Made by a program: the position numbers and the translations under genes. The notes beneath the pieces are model-generated. The model did not search any database. It was not told the origin of the DNA and saw only the letters and a program-made list of their open reading frames with translations. Shown here one piece after another: positions 10,663-18,050 of a stretch of 64,000 nt of DNA. The stretch comes from Gramella sp. MAR_2010_147. GTDB taxonomy: Bacteria > Bacteroidota > Bacteroidia > Flavobacteriales > Flavobacteriaceae. The DNA lies in NCBI RefSeq assembly GCF_900105135.1, contig NZ_LT629741.1:2418001-2482000 (forward strand), given 5' to 3'. How positions within the stretch are numbered: the first letter of the stretch is position 1; the number at the start of each line of letters is the position of its first letter.

Positions 10663-11274
10663 ATGTCCCTTAAAAAAGCCGGATTTCTTATTGTACTGAT
10701 TCTCTTAATAGATCAGGTTTCCAAGATTTATATCAAAACTAATTTTGCCATAGGTGAAGAAATTGAGGTTTTTGACTGGTTTAGAATTCTTTTTGTGGAA
10801 AATGAAGGGATGGCCTGGGGGACTAAGATCCCTGGGGAGTACGGGAAGCTTGCTTTAACTCTATTTCGTATTGTTGCCATTGTTGGAATTGGCTACTGGT
10901 TATGGGATTCTGTTCGTAAAAACGGATCAAAGATCTTAATTACCTCTATTGCTCTTATTTTTGCGGGTGCTTTTGGGAATATCATCGACTCTGTCTTCTA
11001 TGGGATCATCTTTGATGATAGTTACGGGCATGTAGCGAGCTTTTTACCAGAAGCCGGGGGGTATAGCTCCCTTTTTCACGGGAAGGTGGTAGATATGCTG
11101 TATTTCCCTCTGTGGAAAGGCTATTTGCCTGAGTGGGTTCCATTCTGGGGTGGACAATACTTTACCTTTTTTGAGCCGGTATTCAATATTGCAGATTCAG
11201 CAATAAGCATTGGAGTAGCGATGCTTTTAGTGTTTAATAAGAGAGCTTTTCCTAAAAGCGATCAGGACGAGTAG
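10663..11274 (+). CDS. lspA: Lipoprotein signal peptidase II
   Basis: Inner-membrane aspartyl protease that cleaves prolipoproteins before the lipidated cysteine. Four hydrophobic segments are visible (near 7-24, 63-82, 91-108 and 173-193). Family motifs are present: LIDQVSK near 15-21, NEGMAWG near 47-53, and the catalytic aspartates Asp109 in FGNIIDS and Asp178 in FNIADSA. At 203 residues it is longer than the enterobacterial enzyme because of an insert between the two catalytic motifs (about 115-165), as is usual in Bacteroidota. Many substrates are encoded in this window. The end of the gene lies in a 9-bp tandem repeat that repeats the stop codon. Confidence 0.95.
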   Translation: MSLKKAGFLIVLILLIDQVSKIYIKTNFAIGEEIEVFDWFRILFVENEGMAWGTKIPGEYGKLALTLFRIVAIVGIGYWLWDSVRKNGSKILITSIALIFAGAFGNIIDSVFYGIIFDDSYGHVASFLPEAGGYSSLFHGKVVDMLYFPLWKGYLPEWVPFWGGQYFTFFEPVFNIADSAISIGVAMLLVFNKRAFPKSDQDE

Positions 11275-11292
11275 GACGAGTAGGACGAGTAG
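11266..11292 (+). repeat. Three tandem copies of a 9-bp unit spanning the lspA stop codon
   Basis: The unit gacgagtag occurs at 11266-11274, 11275-11283 and 11284-11292. In the lspA frame each copy encodes Asp-Glu-stop, so copy-number change leaves the protein unaltered. Confidence 0.95.
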
Positions 11293-11310
11293 TAAAACCT
11301 TTTTAAGTTT

Positions 11311-11727
11311 TTAAGCGGCAGTTTTAGCGAATATTTTTTCGAATTTTTTCAATTCAATGGGTTTAATTAGATAATCGGTGACAAGATTGAAAGACTTCGC
11401 TCTTTCCAAATCTCGGGGATCTATAGAAGAACTAACCACGTATAAGGTGATTTTCTTATTTAAGCTGTTCTTTATTTTAATAAATTCATTTAAGAATTCC
11501 CAGCCATCCATTACCGGCATATTCAGATCAAGGAAAATAATATCTGGCAGCTTGTCTTCGTCGGTAGCGGTTTCCATGATATTCTTGAAATAATCCAAAG
11601 CTTCCTTACCATTTTTGTAAATAAGTAAGTTTTCTGAAAGCTTTTTGATCTCGATAATCTTCTTAACTAAATTCACGTATATCTTATCATCATCAATGAT
11701 ACACGCTAGTTCTACTTTTTGCCCCAT
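11311..11727 (-). CDS. Single-domain response regulator
   Basis: A 138-residue stand-alone receiver domain with no output domain. The acidic cluster DDD at 12-14, the phospho-acceptor Asp67 in FLDLNMP, the switch serine in VVSSS and the lysine in LIKP are all present, so it should be phosphorylatable. It is encoded 11 bp downstream of the PAS histidine kinase on the same strand and is its obvious partner. It probably acts by protein contact or in a phosphorelay; the target is not visible here. Confidence 0.93.
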   Translation of the reverse strand: MGQKVELACIIDDDKIYVNLVKKIIEIKKLSENLLIYKNGKEALDYFKNIMETATDEDKLPDIIFLDLNMPVMDGWEFLNEFIKIKNSLNKKITLYVVSSSIDPRDLERAKSFNLVTDYLIKPIELKKFEKIFAKTAA

Positions 11728-11738
11728 AGTAAATAGAT

Positions 11739-13196
11739 CTAGAATTTTATTTTAAATGTTGTCCCTATATTTAAAGTGCTACTTACAGATATGTTTCCTC
11801 CAAGTGCATCTACCTGATTTTTTGTAATGAACAAGCCAATTCCTTTTGCCTCTGAATTACTCTGGTGAAATGTTTTGTACATACCAAACATCTTATCACC
11901 ATACTCGTCGAGGTCAATTCCCATTCCGTTGTCACTAACTTCCAGAAACTCCTGGTCGTTCTCGATATAGGTTTGAATAAAAATGACTGGTTTACGCCCC
12001 GGTTGTCTATACCGGATAGCATTTGTGATTAAATTTAGTAAAATACTTTCAAGATACTCAGGTATATAGCGAATTTCTTTTAAATCCTGAAATTCAGCGA
12101 CGATTTTTGCATTTTCTCGATTAATAAGGGAAGAAATAGATGCTAAAACGATCTCCAGAGCCTCTTCGAACTTAATTTTCACTCTTTCTTTTCGCAGGGA
12201 AGTCTGGATGCTAACGATATCATTTAACCTTGAAATGGCTGAGTCCAGGTTGCCGGCCACATCTTCCACATTAGCCAGAAGATCCAGTTTGTCCCTATCG
12301 GTCTTAGACTCTCTTAACAGCTCAACGATGAGGCTTAAATTGCTACTATGAGATCTTAAATGGTGGGATACTATATGGGCAAAATTGAAAAGTCTTGAAT
12401 TTTGTGTGGCAATGATATCCAGTGAATTCTGTAAATTTAATTCATTGTTTTTGTTTTCATCAATATTCTGAAGCACGCCACGAATGCCAATCACTACCTG
12501 CTCATCATTATAAACAGGTTTTCCAGTTAATCTCACCCAGAATTCGCGATTCCGAAAAGAGATCATTTTAAGTTCCAGTTTGAACGGAATACCAAAATTC
12601 TCGCATTTATCAAACGCATTACGCATCCTGTTATGATGCTCTGCGGCATAGAAGTTCATGCGGTCTTCATAAGCAGGTTGAAAATCGCGGGGACAGTCAA
12701 TAATTTTCTTAGAAACATCATCCCAGTAAATGTTCTTATTCAGGGTGTCCACATACCAGCCACCCGTAGAGGTCATTTCAGCAGTCTCACGGTAGTAAAA
12801 GAAATTTTCTTCTATTGTGTATTGATCTCTTTTGCTTTGATGAATATTTACAAAAAGCAGTACAGAAGATTCTTTAAACTCTTTGTTAACTCTACTATTT
12901 TGGTTTTTACATTGAAACCACCGGTATTTGCCATTTTCCAGTTTCAGTTTTATTTCAAAGCTAAAAGGCTCATCTTCTTTAATGAGTTTTTCAAAATGAA
13001 TTCTGAAATCGTAACGGTAATCGGGATGCAGTATATGGTTAATGAAGAACTCAAATCTATCTTCTTCAATCTCTGGCTTTCCTACCAGGATGTTGAAATG
13101 ATCAGACCAGGATATCTCTTTAGAAAACAGGTTTATTTTCCAATAGGCAATATCAAAATCTTCCAGTATACTGTTTAACTGTAGATCGGTTAACAT
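11739..13196 (-). CDS. PAS-domain sensor histidine kinase (soluble)
   Basis: A 485-residue kinase without transmembrane segments, so it senses a cytoplasmic signal. Two PAS-like regions with PAC-type ends are visible: about 10-115 (FEIKLKLENGKYRWFQCKNQ) and about 135-255 (FKLELKMISFRNREFWVRL). The dimerisation and phosphotransfer helix is near 268-285 (AHIVSHHLRSHSSNL, with the phospho-histidine). The N box is LLNLITNAIRYRQPG (near 380), the G1 box DNGMGIDLDEYG and the G2 box KGIGLFITKNQV. It lies 53 bp after the cyclo-ligase gene and 11 bp before the receiver gene. The ligand is unknown. Confidence 0.93.
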   Translation of the reverse strand: MLTDLQLNSILEDFDIAYWKINLFSKEISWSDHFNILVGKPEIEEDRFEFFINHILHPDYRYDFRIHFEKLIKEDEPFSFEIKLKLENGKYRWFQCKNQNSRVNKEFKESSVLLFVNIHQSKRDQYTIEENFFYYRETAEMTSTGGWYVDTLNKNIYWDDVSKKIIDCPRDFQPAYEDRMNFYAAEHHNRMRNAFDKCENFGIPFKLELKMISFRNREFWVRLTGKPVYNDEQVVIGIRGVLQNIDENKNNELNLQNSLDIIATQNSRLFNFAHIVSHHLRSHSSNLSLIVELLRESKTDRDKLDLLANVEDVAGNLDSAISRLNDIVSIQTSLRKERVKIKFEEALEIVLASISSLINRENAKIVAEFQDLKEIRYIPEYLESILLNLITNAIRYRQPGRKPVIFIQTYIENDQEFLEVSDNGMGIDLDEYGDKMFGMYKTFHQSNSEAKGIGLFITKNQVDALGGNISVSSTLNIGTTFKIKF

Positions 13197-13249
13197 TTAA
13201 TAGATTTGTTCAGGTTAAAAATAACGTATAAACTGTTTGATTACAAAAA

Positions 13250-13822
13250 TTATTTAGCCTTGAAGTTATAAATACTATCTGGTGTCACACAGTAGTTTAG
13301 CGGGATGTCGCTGGTAAATACATCTTCTATATCTTTTACGGGTTCAAAAAAAGAGAGTCCAATCTTCATAATATCTGGTTTGCATTGGGCTAAAAACCGA
13401 TCATAAAATCCCTTTCCATAGCCAACCCTGTGTCCTTTTTCGTCAAATGCGAGTAATGGAATAAAGATAATATCAAGCTTTTTGGGGTCAATTTCAATAC
13501 CATCTTGCGGCTCTGGAATATTCCACTTATTTTTTTTTATAAGTGTTTGATCTGTTAAAAGGAAATTTATCATTTCCCCTTTCTCAAAATCAGTTTTTGG
13601 AATAATCACTTCCTTGTCTTTCCCGTTTAGTATATGCAATAAATATTCAGTATTCACTTCTTTCTGCTCTGCGATGCTTAAAAAGATGTGATAATATCTA
13701 TAGTTCCAGATAGGTAGTTCAAGTGATCTATTTGCAATTTCCAGGCTTAATTTTTCAATTTCTTCAACTTCTAATTTAAACCGAAGATCTTTATACTTTT
13801 TTCTGAGGTCACTCTTGTGCAT
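13250..13822 (-). CDS. 5-formyltetrahydrofolate cyclo-ligase
   Basis: Converts 5-formyl-THF to 5,10-methenyl-THF with ATP. I chose the ATG at 13822 (MHKSDLRKKYKDLR), which gives 190 residues, the usual family length. The longer reading to 13891 would add residues encoded inside the upstream gene. Signature GHRVGYGKGFYDRFL is near residues 135-149 and IPLLAFDEKGHRVG precedes it. The start codon lies inside the end of the M14-family gene (14-bp overlap), so translation is probably coupled. Its metabolic link with the rimK-type genes upstream is not obvious. Confidence 0.92.
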   Translation of the reverse strand: MHKSDLRKKYKDLRFKLEVEEIEKLSLEIANRSLELPIWNYRYYHIFLSIAEQKEVNTEYLLHILNGKDKEVIIPKTDFEKGEMINFLLTDQTLIKKNKWNIPEPQDGIEIDPKKLDIIFIPLLAFDEKGHRVGYGKGFYDRFLAQCKPDIMKIGLSFFEPVKDIEDVFTSDIPLNYCVTPDSIYNFKAK

Positions 13823-14804
13823 GCTCCTCTGTTTTTGGTTGCATAGAAATATGAAAAATGGCATCACCCTGGTAGACGATGGGCGATTCATTTACATTAA
13901 TAACATAACCTTCGCTGGACGACCTAATTTTATGTCTGAATTTTCCATAAGGGTCTGTTATTGTAGCAATATATTCGCCTTTTTCAACATGTTTCCCGCA
14001 GGGTATTTTTACATGTAAAAGTCCGCTGTATTTAGCCCGTAACCACGAACTGCTACCAATAAGCACTGTTTCCTTTTTAACATCAGGATACTCGAATTTT
14101 GAATTGAGCATATCCAGATGACTTAAAATTCTCATAGCCCCTTCAACGCCATATCTTGCGATATCCTTGTTGCTGTCCTGAGATTTTCCACCCTCAAAAA
14201 GCAATACTGGAATTCCTAATTTTGAACAGGTTTCCCTGTAAGATTTTGTAATTGTTTTGGAGTGTATAGTAAATGGAGCATTGAAGATGCGAGCATATTT
14301 AATACTCTGTTCATCCCCTTTTTTTACTCTTATTTGTGGAGCATTGAATCTTGAAGCTCCACCTGTATGAAAATCTAAACAAAAGTCGGCGATGGGCAGT
14401 ATTTTCTTTACGAACTGATAGGCAAATCTGCTAGCCAGGGATCCGTTCTTTGTTCCCGGGAAAACCCTGTTTAGGTCTCTGCCATCTGGAAACTCCCTGG
14501 CCATATTCAAAAAGCCAAAAATATTCACAATAGGGATGCAGATAATAGTCCCAATGCTTGGTTTGTTCACTCCTTTGGAGATAAGCTGCCTAACGATCTC
14601 TACTCCGTTAATTTCATCACCATGGATACCTGCTGTTAGAAGAACCACAGGTCCTGGTTTTTTAGAACGTTCAATAATTACCGGGACTTCCACAGAAGTG
14701 GTAGTATAGAGCTTGGCCATATTGAAATTAATTGTCGCACCCTTACCAGGAAGTACTTTCTCACCTAAAATTTCAAGAATATTGTTCTTGTCTATACGGG
14801 GCAT
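13809..14804 (-). CDS. Succinylglutamate desuccinylase/aspartoacylase-like M14 metallo-deacylase
   Basis: A 331-residue zinc carboxypeptidase-fold enzyme of the AstE/AspA group, which cleaves amide bonds at acyl-amino acids. The zinc site begins with LTAGIHGDEINGVEIV (His61, Glu64) and is completed by a later His. CLDFHTGGASRFNAPQI follows, and PVLLFEGGKSQDSN holds the likely catalytic Glu. Residues 255-325 form a C-terminal beta domain like that of AstE (SSWLRAKYSGLLHVKIPCGK). No arginine succinyltransferase pathway gene is nearby. Its start is 3 bp after the rimK stop. I infer it removes something added by the RimK-type ligase, for example glutamate, but the substrate is unproven. Confidence 0.85.
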   Translation of the reverse strand: MPRIDKNNILEILGEKVLPGKGATINFNMAKLYTTTSVEVPVIIERSKKPGPVVLLTAGIHGDEINGVEIVRQLISKGVNKPSIGTIICIPIVNIFGFLNMAREFPDGRDLNRVFPGTKNGSLASRFAYQFVKKILPIADFCLDFHTGGASRFNAPQIRVKKGDEQSIKYARIFNAPFTIHSKTITKSYRETCSKLGIPVLLFEGGKSQDSNKDIARYGVEGAMRILSHLDMLNSKFEYPDVKKETVLIGSSSWLRAKYSGLLHVKIPCGKHVEKGEYIATITDPYGKFRHKIRSSSEGYVINVNESPIVYQGDAIFHISMQPKTEEHAQE

Positions 14805-14807
14805 AGG

Positions 14808-15680
14808 CTAGACGTTTCTTTCTATATATCTAATAATGGTTTTGGCAATATCTTTTCCCGTGGCTTCTTCAATACCTTCCAATCCTGGGGAACTATTCAC
14901 TTCCAGAATCAAGGGCCCGCGACTACTTTGGAGCATGTCTACACCGGCAACTCCCAAAGCCATTGCTTTTGCAGCTTTTATTGCGGCATTTTCCTCTTCA
15001 TCGGTTAACTGGATCACAGAAGCTGAACCACCTCTATGCAGGTTAGATCTGAATTCTCCCTCTTTTCCCTGTCTTTTCATTGCGCCAACCACCTGGCCAT
15101 CTACTACAAAGGCTCGAATATCGGCTCCTCCAGCTTCTTTGATAAATTCCTGTACAATTACTCTGGCCTGCAAACCGTTAAAAGCTTCAATTACAGATTC
15201 TGCCGCATTTTTAGTTTCTGCCAGTACCACACCAAGACCCTGAGTACCTTCCAGCAATTTAATTATTACGGGCGCACCACCAACATGTTCCAGTATTTCT
15301 GAAACATCTTTAGAATAATTAGTAAATACCGTCTTAGGTAGGCCAAGCCTGGCCCTAGATAGTATCTGGAGGCTCCTCAATTTATCCCTGCTTCGTACAA
15401 GCGCCTGTGATTCAGTAGTGGTAAAAGTTCCCATCATTTCAAACTGCCTAACCACGGCAGTACCAAAAAAAGTGACAGAGGCACCAATTCTTGGAATAAT
15501 AGCATCTGTTTCTTCAAGAAAATGATTTTTATAATATATGGTAGGCTTTTTCTTTTCTATGATAAGATCACATTTTATTGGATCTATCACTTCAACATCG
15601 TGATTTCTTTTCTTTGCTGCCTCAACCAGTCTACTTGTTGAATATAGTCTAGGGTTTCTTGATAGAATTCTTATCTTCAT
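14808..15680 (-). CDS. rimK: RimK-family ATP-grasp alpha-L-glutamate ligase
   Basis: A 290-residue ATP-grasp ligase of the RimK group, which in E. coli adds glutamates to the C-terminus of ribosomal protein S6 and makes poly-alpha-glutamate. The N-terminal pre-ATP-grasp domain has [19 protein letters not shown] and [20 protein letters not shown]. The nucleotide-binding loop is [17 protein letters not shown] and the metal-binding end [15 protein letters not shown]. It also has [18 protein letters not shown]. The length and all key motifs fit. It overlaps the retropepsin gene upstream by 32 bp. The S6 substrate is assumed from family; other targets are possible. Confidence 0.94.
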   Translation of the reverse strand: MKIRILSRNPRLYSTSRLVEAAKKRNHDVEVIDPIKCDLIIEKKKPTIYYKNHFLEETDAIIPRIGASVTFFGTAVVRQFEMMGTFTTTESQALVRSRDKLRSLQILSRARLGLPKTVFTNYSKDVSEILEHVGGAPVIIKLLEGTQGLGVVLAETKNAAESVIEAFNGLQARVIVQEFIKEAGGADIRAFVVDGQVVGAMKRQGKEGEFRSNLHRGGSASVIQLTDEEENAAIKAAKAMALGVAGVDMLQSSRGPLILEVNSSPGLEGIEEATGKDIAKTIIRYIERNV

Positions 15681-16101
15681 CTAATTTTTTATTAAAAGAC
15701 ACATCTATTAACTCTGTGTCTACTATAAATTTTTTGGTTAAAAATTTTCTGCCGATCAATACCGGGTATCTCATTTCCTGTCGGTCTGAAAGAGACAATG
15801 AAATTTTAAATACCTTATGGAACAATTTAATAGTGGATTGAACCATATATCTTTTCTGGATAATCCCATTACTGCTTCGAACAAATACAACATCATAATC
15901 TTTGAATACGAATTCCCTATTGTTATAGTGAGGATGTTCGTCATCCAGAAAAGTACAATGAAGAACATCGTCTTTTTCGACAATATTTTCACAGTGTATG
16001 GATGAAGTGTATGCTCCGGTATCGATTTTTACGGCGATATCTTTGAGGTGTAAACCAGGAAAGTCTGCTTTATCAAACCTGCCGATTACGATTTTCTCCA
16101 T
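15649..16101 (-). CDS. RimB/RloA-type retropepsin-like aspartic protease
   Basis: A 150-residue protein of the family once called ATP-dependent zinc protease (Pfam PF05618), now regarded as a retropepsin-like aspartic peptidase. It has [16 protein letters not shown] with the active-site Asp27-Thr-Gly, and [19 protein letters not shown] near the end, the conserved flap/end motif. I chose ATG 16101 ([10 protein letters not shown]); the longer reading adds a non-conserved leader. It overlaps rimK by 32 bp. In Pseudomonas, rimB and rimK are neighbours and affect ribosome modification. That supports a shared role here. Confidence 0.88.
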   Translation of the reverse strand: MEKIVIGRFDKADFPGLHLKDIAVKIDTGAYTSSIHCENIVEKDDVLHCTFLDDEHPHYNNREFVFKDYDVVFVRSSNGIIQKRYMVQSTIKLFHKVFKISLSLSDRQEMRYPVLIGRKFLTKKFIVDTELIDVSFNKKLDEDKNSIKKP

Positions 16102-16243
16102 AGTGCAATATACTAAAAAGGCGTAAGACCTAAGACCTTGCAAAGTAAAGCAAAGATTATCTATTTATTTAAATTCATCCATACCTGAGCAGGTTTTTTA
16201 TATAGCATTTTTAAAAAAGTTTATCTGGCTCTTAATTATGTTT

Positions 16244-16251
16244 TAAATTTG
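16244..16251 (+). promoter_or_regulatory. -7 promoter box immediately before the uvrC start
   Basis: taaatttg matches TAnnTTTG and is followed by only five bases (aagta) before the ATG. If used, transcription would begin at or next to the start codon. No TTG lies at 17-23 bp upstream. Confidence 0.4.
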
Positions 16252-16256
16252 AAGTA

Positions 16257-18050
16257 ATGGAAAAACCTGCTTTGGAAGTTCAATTAAAGACTTTGCCCAA
16301 CAGCCCGGGAGTATATCAGTATTTTGATAAGAACGGGAAGATTCTTTATGTTGGAAAGGCAAAAAATCTTAAAAAAAGAGTTACCTCTTATTTTAATAAA
16401 AAGCATGACAGCCATCGTATAGGTGTCATGGTTAAGAAGATTAATGAGATTAAGCATATCGTGGTGGCTTCTGAAACAGATGCCCTCCTGTTGGAAAACA
16501 ACCTTATAAAAAAGCATCAGCCACGCTTTAATGTGATGCTTAAAGATGATAAGACCTATCCGTGGATCTGTATCAAAAATGAAAGGTTTCCAAGAGTTTT
16601 TCCTACCAGAAAATTAATTAAAGACGGCAGTGAATATTATGGTCCATTTACAAGCTTCAAAACGGTAAATACCCTTCTGGATCTTATTAAGGGGTTGTAT
16701 AAATTAAGAACCTGCAATTATGATCTGGCTGAAGATAAGATAAGGAACGGGAAGTATAAAGTTTGTCTTGAATATCACTTGGGAAATTGCCTGGGACCTT
16801 GCGAAGGATTTCAGGCGGAAGAAGAATACAACAGCAATATTGAGGCGATACGCCAGATTGTAAAAGGGAATTTTAAAGATTCTTTGCAGCGTTTTCGAAA
16901 TCAGATGAAGACACATGCTGAAAAGATGGAATTTGAAGATGCTCAACGAATAAAGAATAAAATAGATGTATTAGAAAATTACCAGTCTAAGTCTACTGTA
17001 GTAAATCCAAAGATTAGTAATGTAGATGTTTTTTCTGTTGTTAGCGATGAAGGATATGGTTACGTGAATTTTTTGCAATTATCACACGGTGCCATAATTC
17101 GATCCCATACCATAGAAATGAAAAAGAAACTGGACGAGAGTGACCTTGAGCTTCTGGAATTGGCTATTGTAGAGATTCGGCAGAGATTTAATTCAACTTC
17201 AACTGAAATATACGTTCCGTTTAAGGTAGATGTTGGGGAAGAATTGAAAATTACGGTGCCTAAACTAGGGGATAAGAAAAAGATCGTGGAATTATCCCGG
17301 CGAAACGCAAAATACTTCCGCCAGGAAAGATTTAAACAGATGAAGATCGTAGAGCCAGACAGGCATGTGAACCGTGTAATGGCTCAAATGAAAGAAGATC
17401 TGAGGCTGACTAAAGAACCAAGACATATTGAATGTTTTGACAATTCTAATATACAGGGGAGCAATCCCGTTGCGGCATGTGTTGTTTTTAAAAACGGGAA
17501 ACCAAGTAAGAAAGATTATCGTAAATTCAATATCAAGACCGTTGAAGGTCCAAATGATTTTGCTTCTATGGAAGAGGTGGTGTTTAGAAGATACCGCAGA
17601 TTGTTAAATGAAGGTGAAGATCTGCCAGAGTTGATCATTGTGGATGGTGGTAAAGGACAATTATCCAGTGGGGTAAAGGCTTTGGAAGATTTAGGTCTTC
17701 GAGGTAAGATCGCGATTATTGGAATTGCGAAAAGGCTGGAAGAAATATTTTATCCGGGAGACTCAATTCCTTTGTACCTTGATAAAAAATCGGAAACCTT
17801 AAAGATCATTCAGCAGTTAAGAAATGAAGCTCATAGATTTGGGATCACATTTCACCGCAATAAAAGAAGCAAGACAGCGCTTAATACAGAGTTGGAATCT
17901 ATTCAGGGGATAGGTGAAAAAACGGTAATTGAATTATTGAAGCATTTTAGATCACTTAAAAGAGTTAAAGAGGCTTCCTTAAATGAATTGGCAGATGTGG
18001 TGGGAACTTCAAAAGCAGGAATTGTTTATAATTTTTATAATAAAGAATAG
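16257..18050 (+). CDS. uvrC: Excinuclease ABC subunit C
   Basis: Makes both incisions in nucleotide excision repair together with UvrB. The 597-residue protein has every domain in order. The GIY-YIG nuclease (13-95) shows SPGVYQYFDKNGKILYVGKA. A cysteine-containing linker (CNYDL, CLEYHLGNCLGPCEGF) follows. The UVR/UvrB-binding motif is MEFEDAQRIKNKIDVLE (near 223). The RNase H-like C-terminal nuclease has HIECFDNSNIQGSNPVA and IIVDGGKGQL. Tandem helix-hairpin-helix motifs (ESIQGIGEKTVIELLKHF) end it. The ATG start fits relatives. The next gene starts on the base after the TAG. Confidence 0.97.
   Translation: MEKPALEVQLKTLPNSPGVYQYFDKNGKILYVGKAKNLKKRVTSYFNKKHDSHRIGVMVKKINEIKHIVVASETDALLLENNLIKKHQPRFNVMLKDDKTYPWICIKNERFPRVFPTRKLIKDGSEYYGPFTSFKTVNTLLDLIKGLYKLRTCNYDLAEDKIRNGKYKVCLEYHLGNCLGPCEGFQAEEEYNSNIEAIRQIVKGNFKDSLQRFRNQMKTHAEKMEFEDAQRIKNKIDVLENYQSKSTVVNPKISNVDVFSVVSDEGYGYVNFLQLSHGAIIRSHTIEMKKKLDESDLELLELAIVEIRQRFNSTSTEIYVPFKVDVGEELKITVPKLGDKKKIVELSRRNAKYFRQERFKQMKIVEPDRHVNRVMAQMKEDLRLTKEPRHIECFDNSNIQGSNPVAACVVFKNGKPSKKDYRKFNIKTVEGPNDFASMEEVVFRRYRRLLNEGEDLPELIIVDGGKGQLSSGVKALEDLGLRGKIAIIGIAKRLEEIFYPGDSIPLYLDKKSETLKIIQQLRNEAHRFGITFHRNKRSKTALNTELESIQGIGEKTVIELLKHFRSLKRVKEASLNELADVVGTSKAGIVYNFYNKE

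Noticed and set aside
12633..13178. A 181-residue frame on the plus strand
   Set aside because: It lies wholly antisense to the PAS histidine kinase, whose motifs are intact, and has no recognisable domain or promoter.
16102..16143. A longer N-terminus for the retropepsin-like protease
   Set aside because: The added residues precede the conserved [10 protein letters not shown] start and resemble nothing; ATG 16101 preferred.
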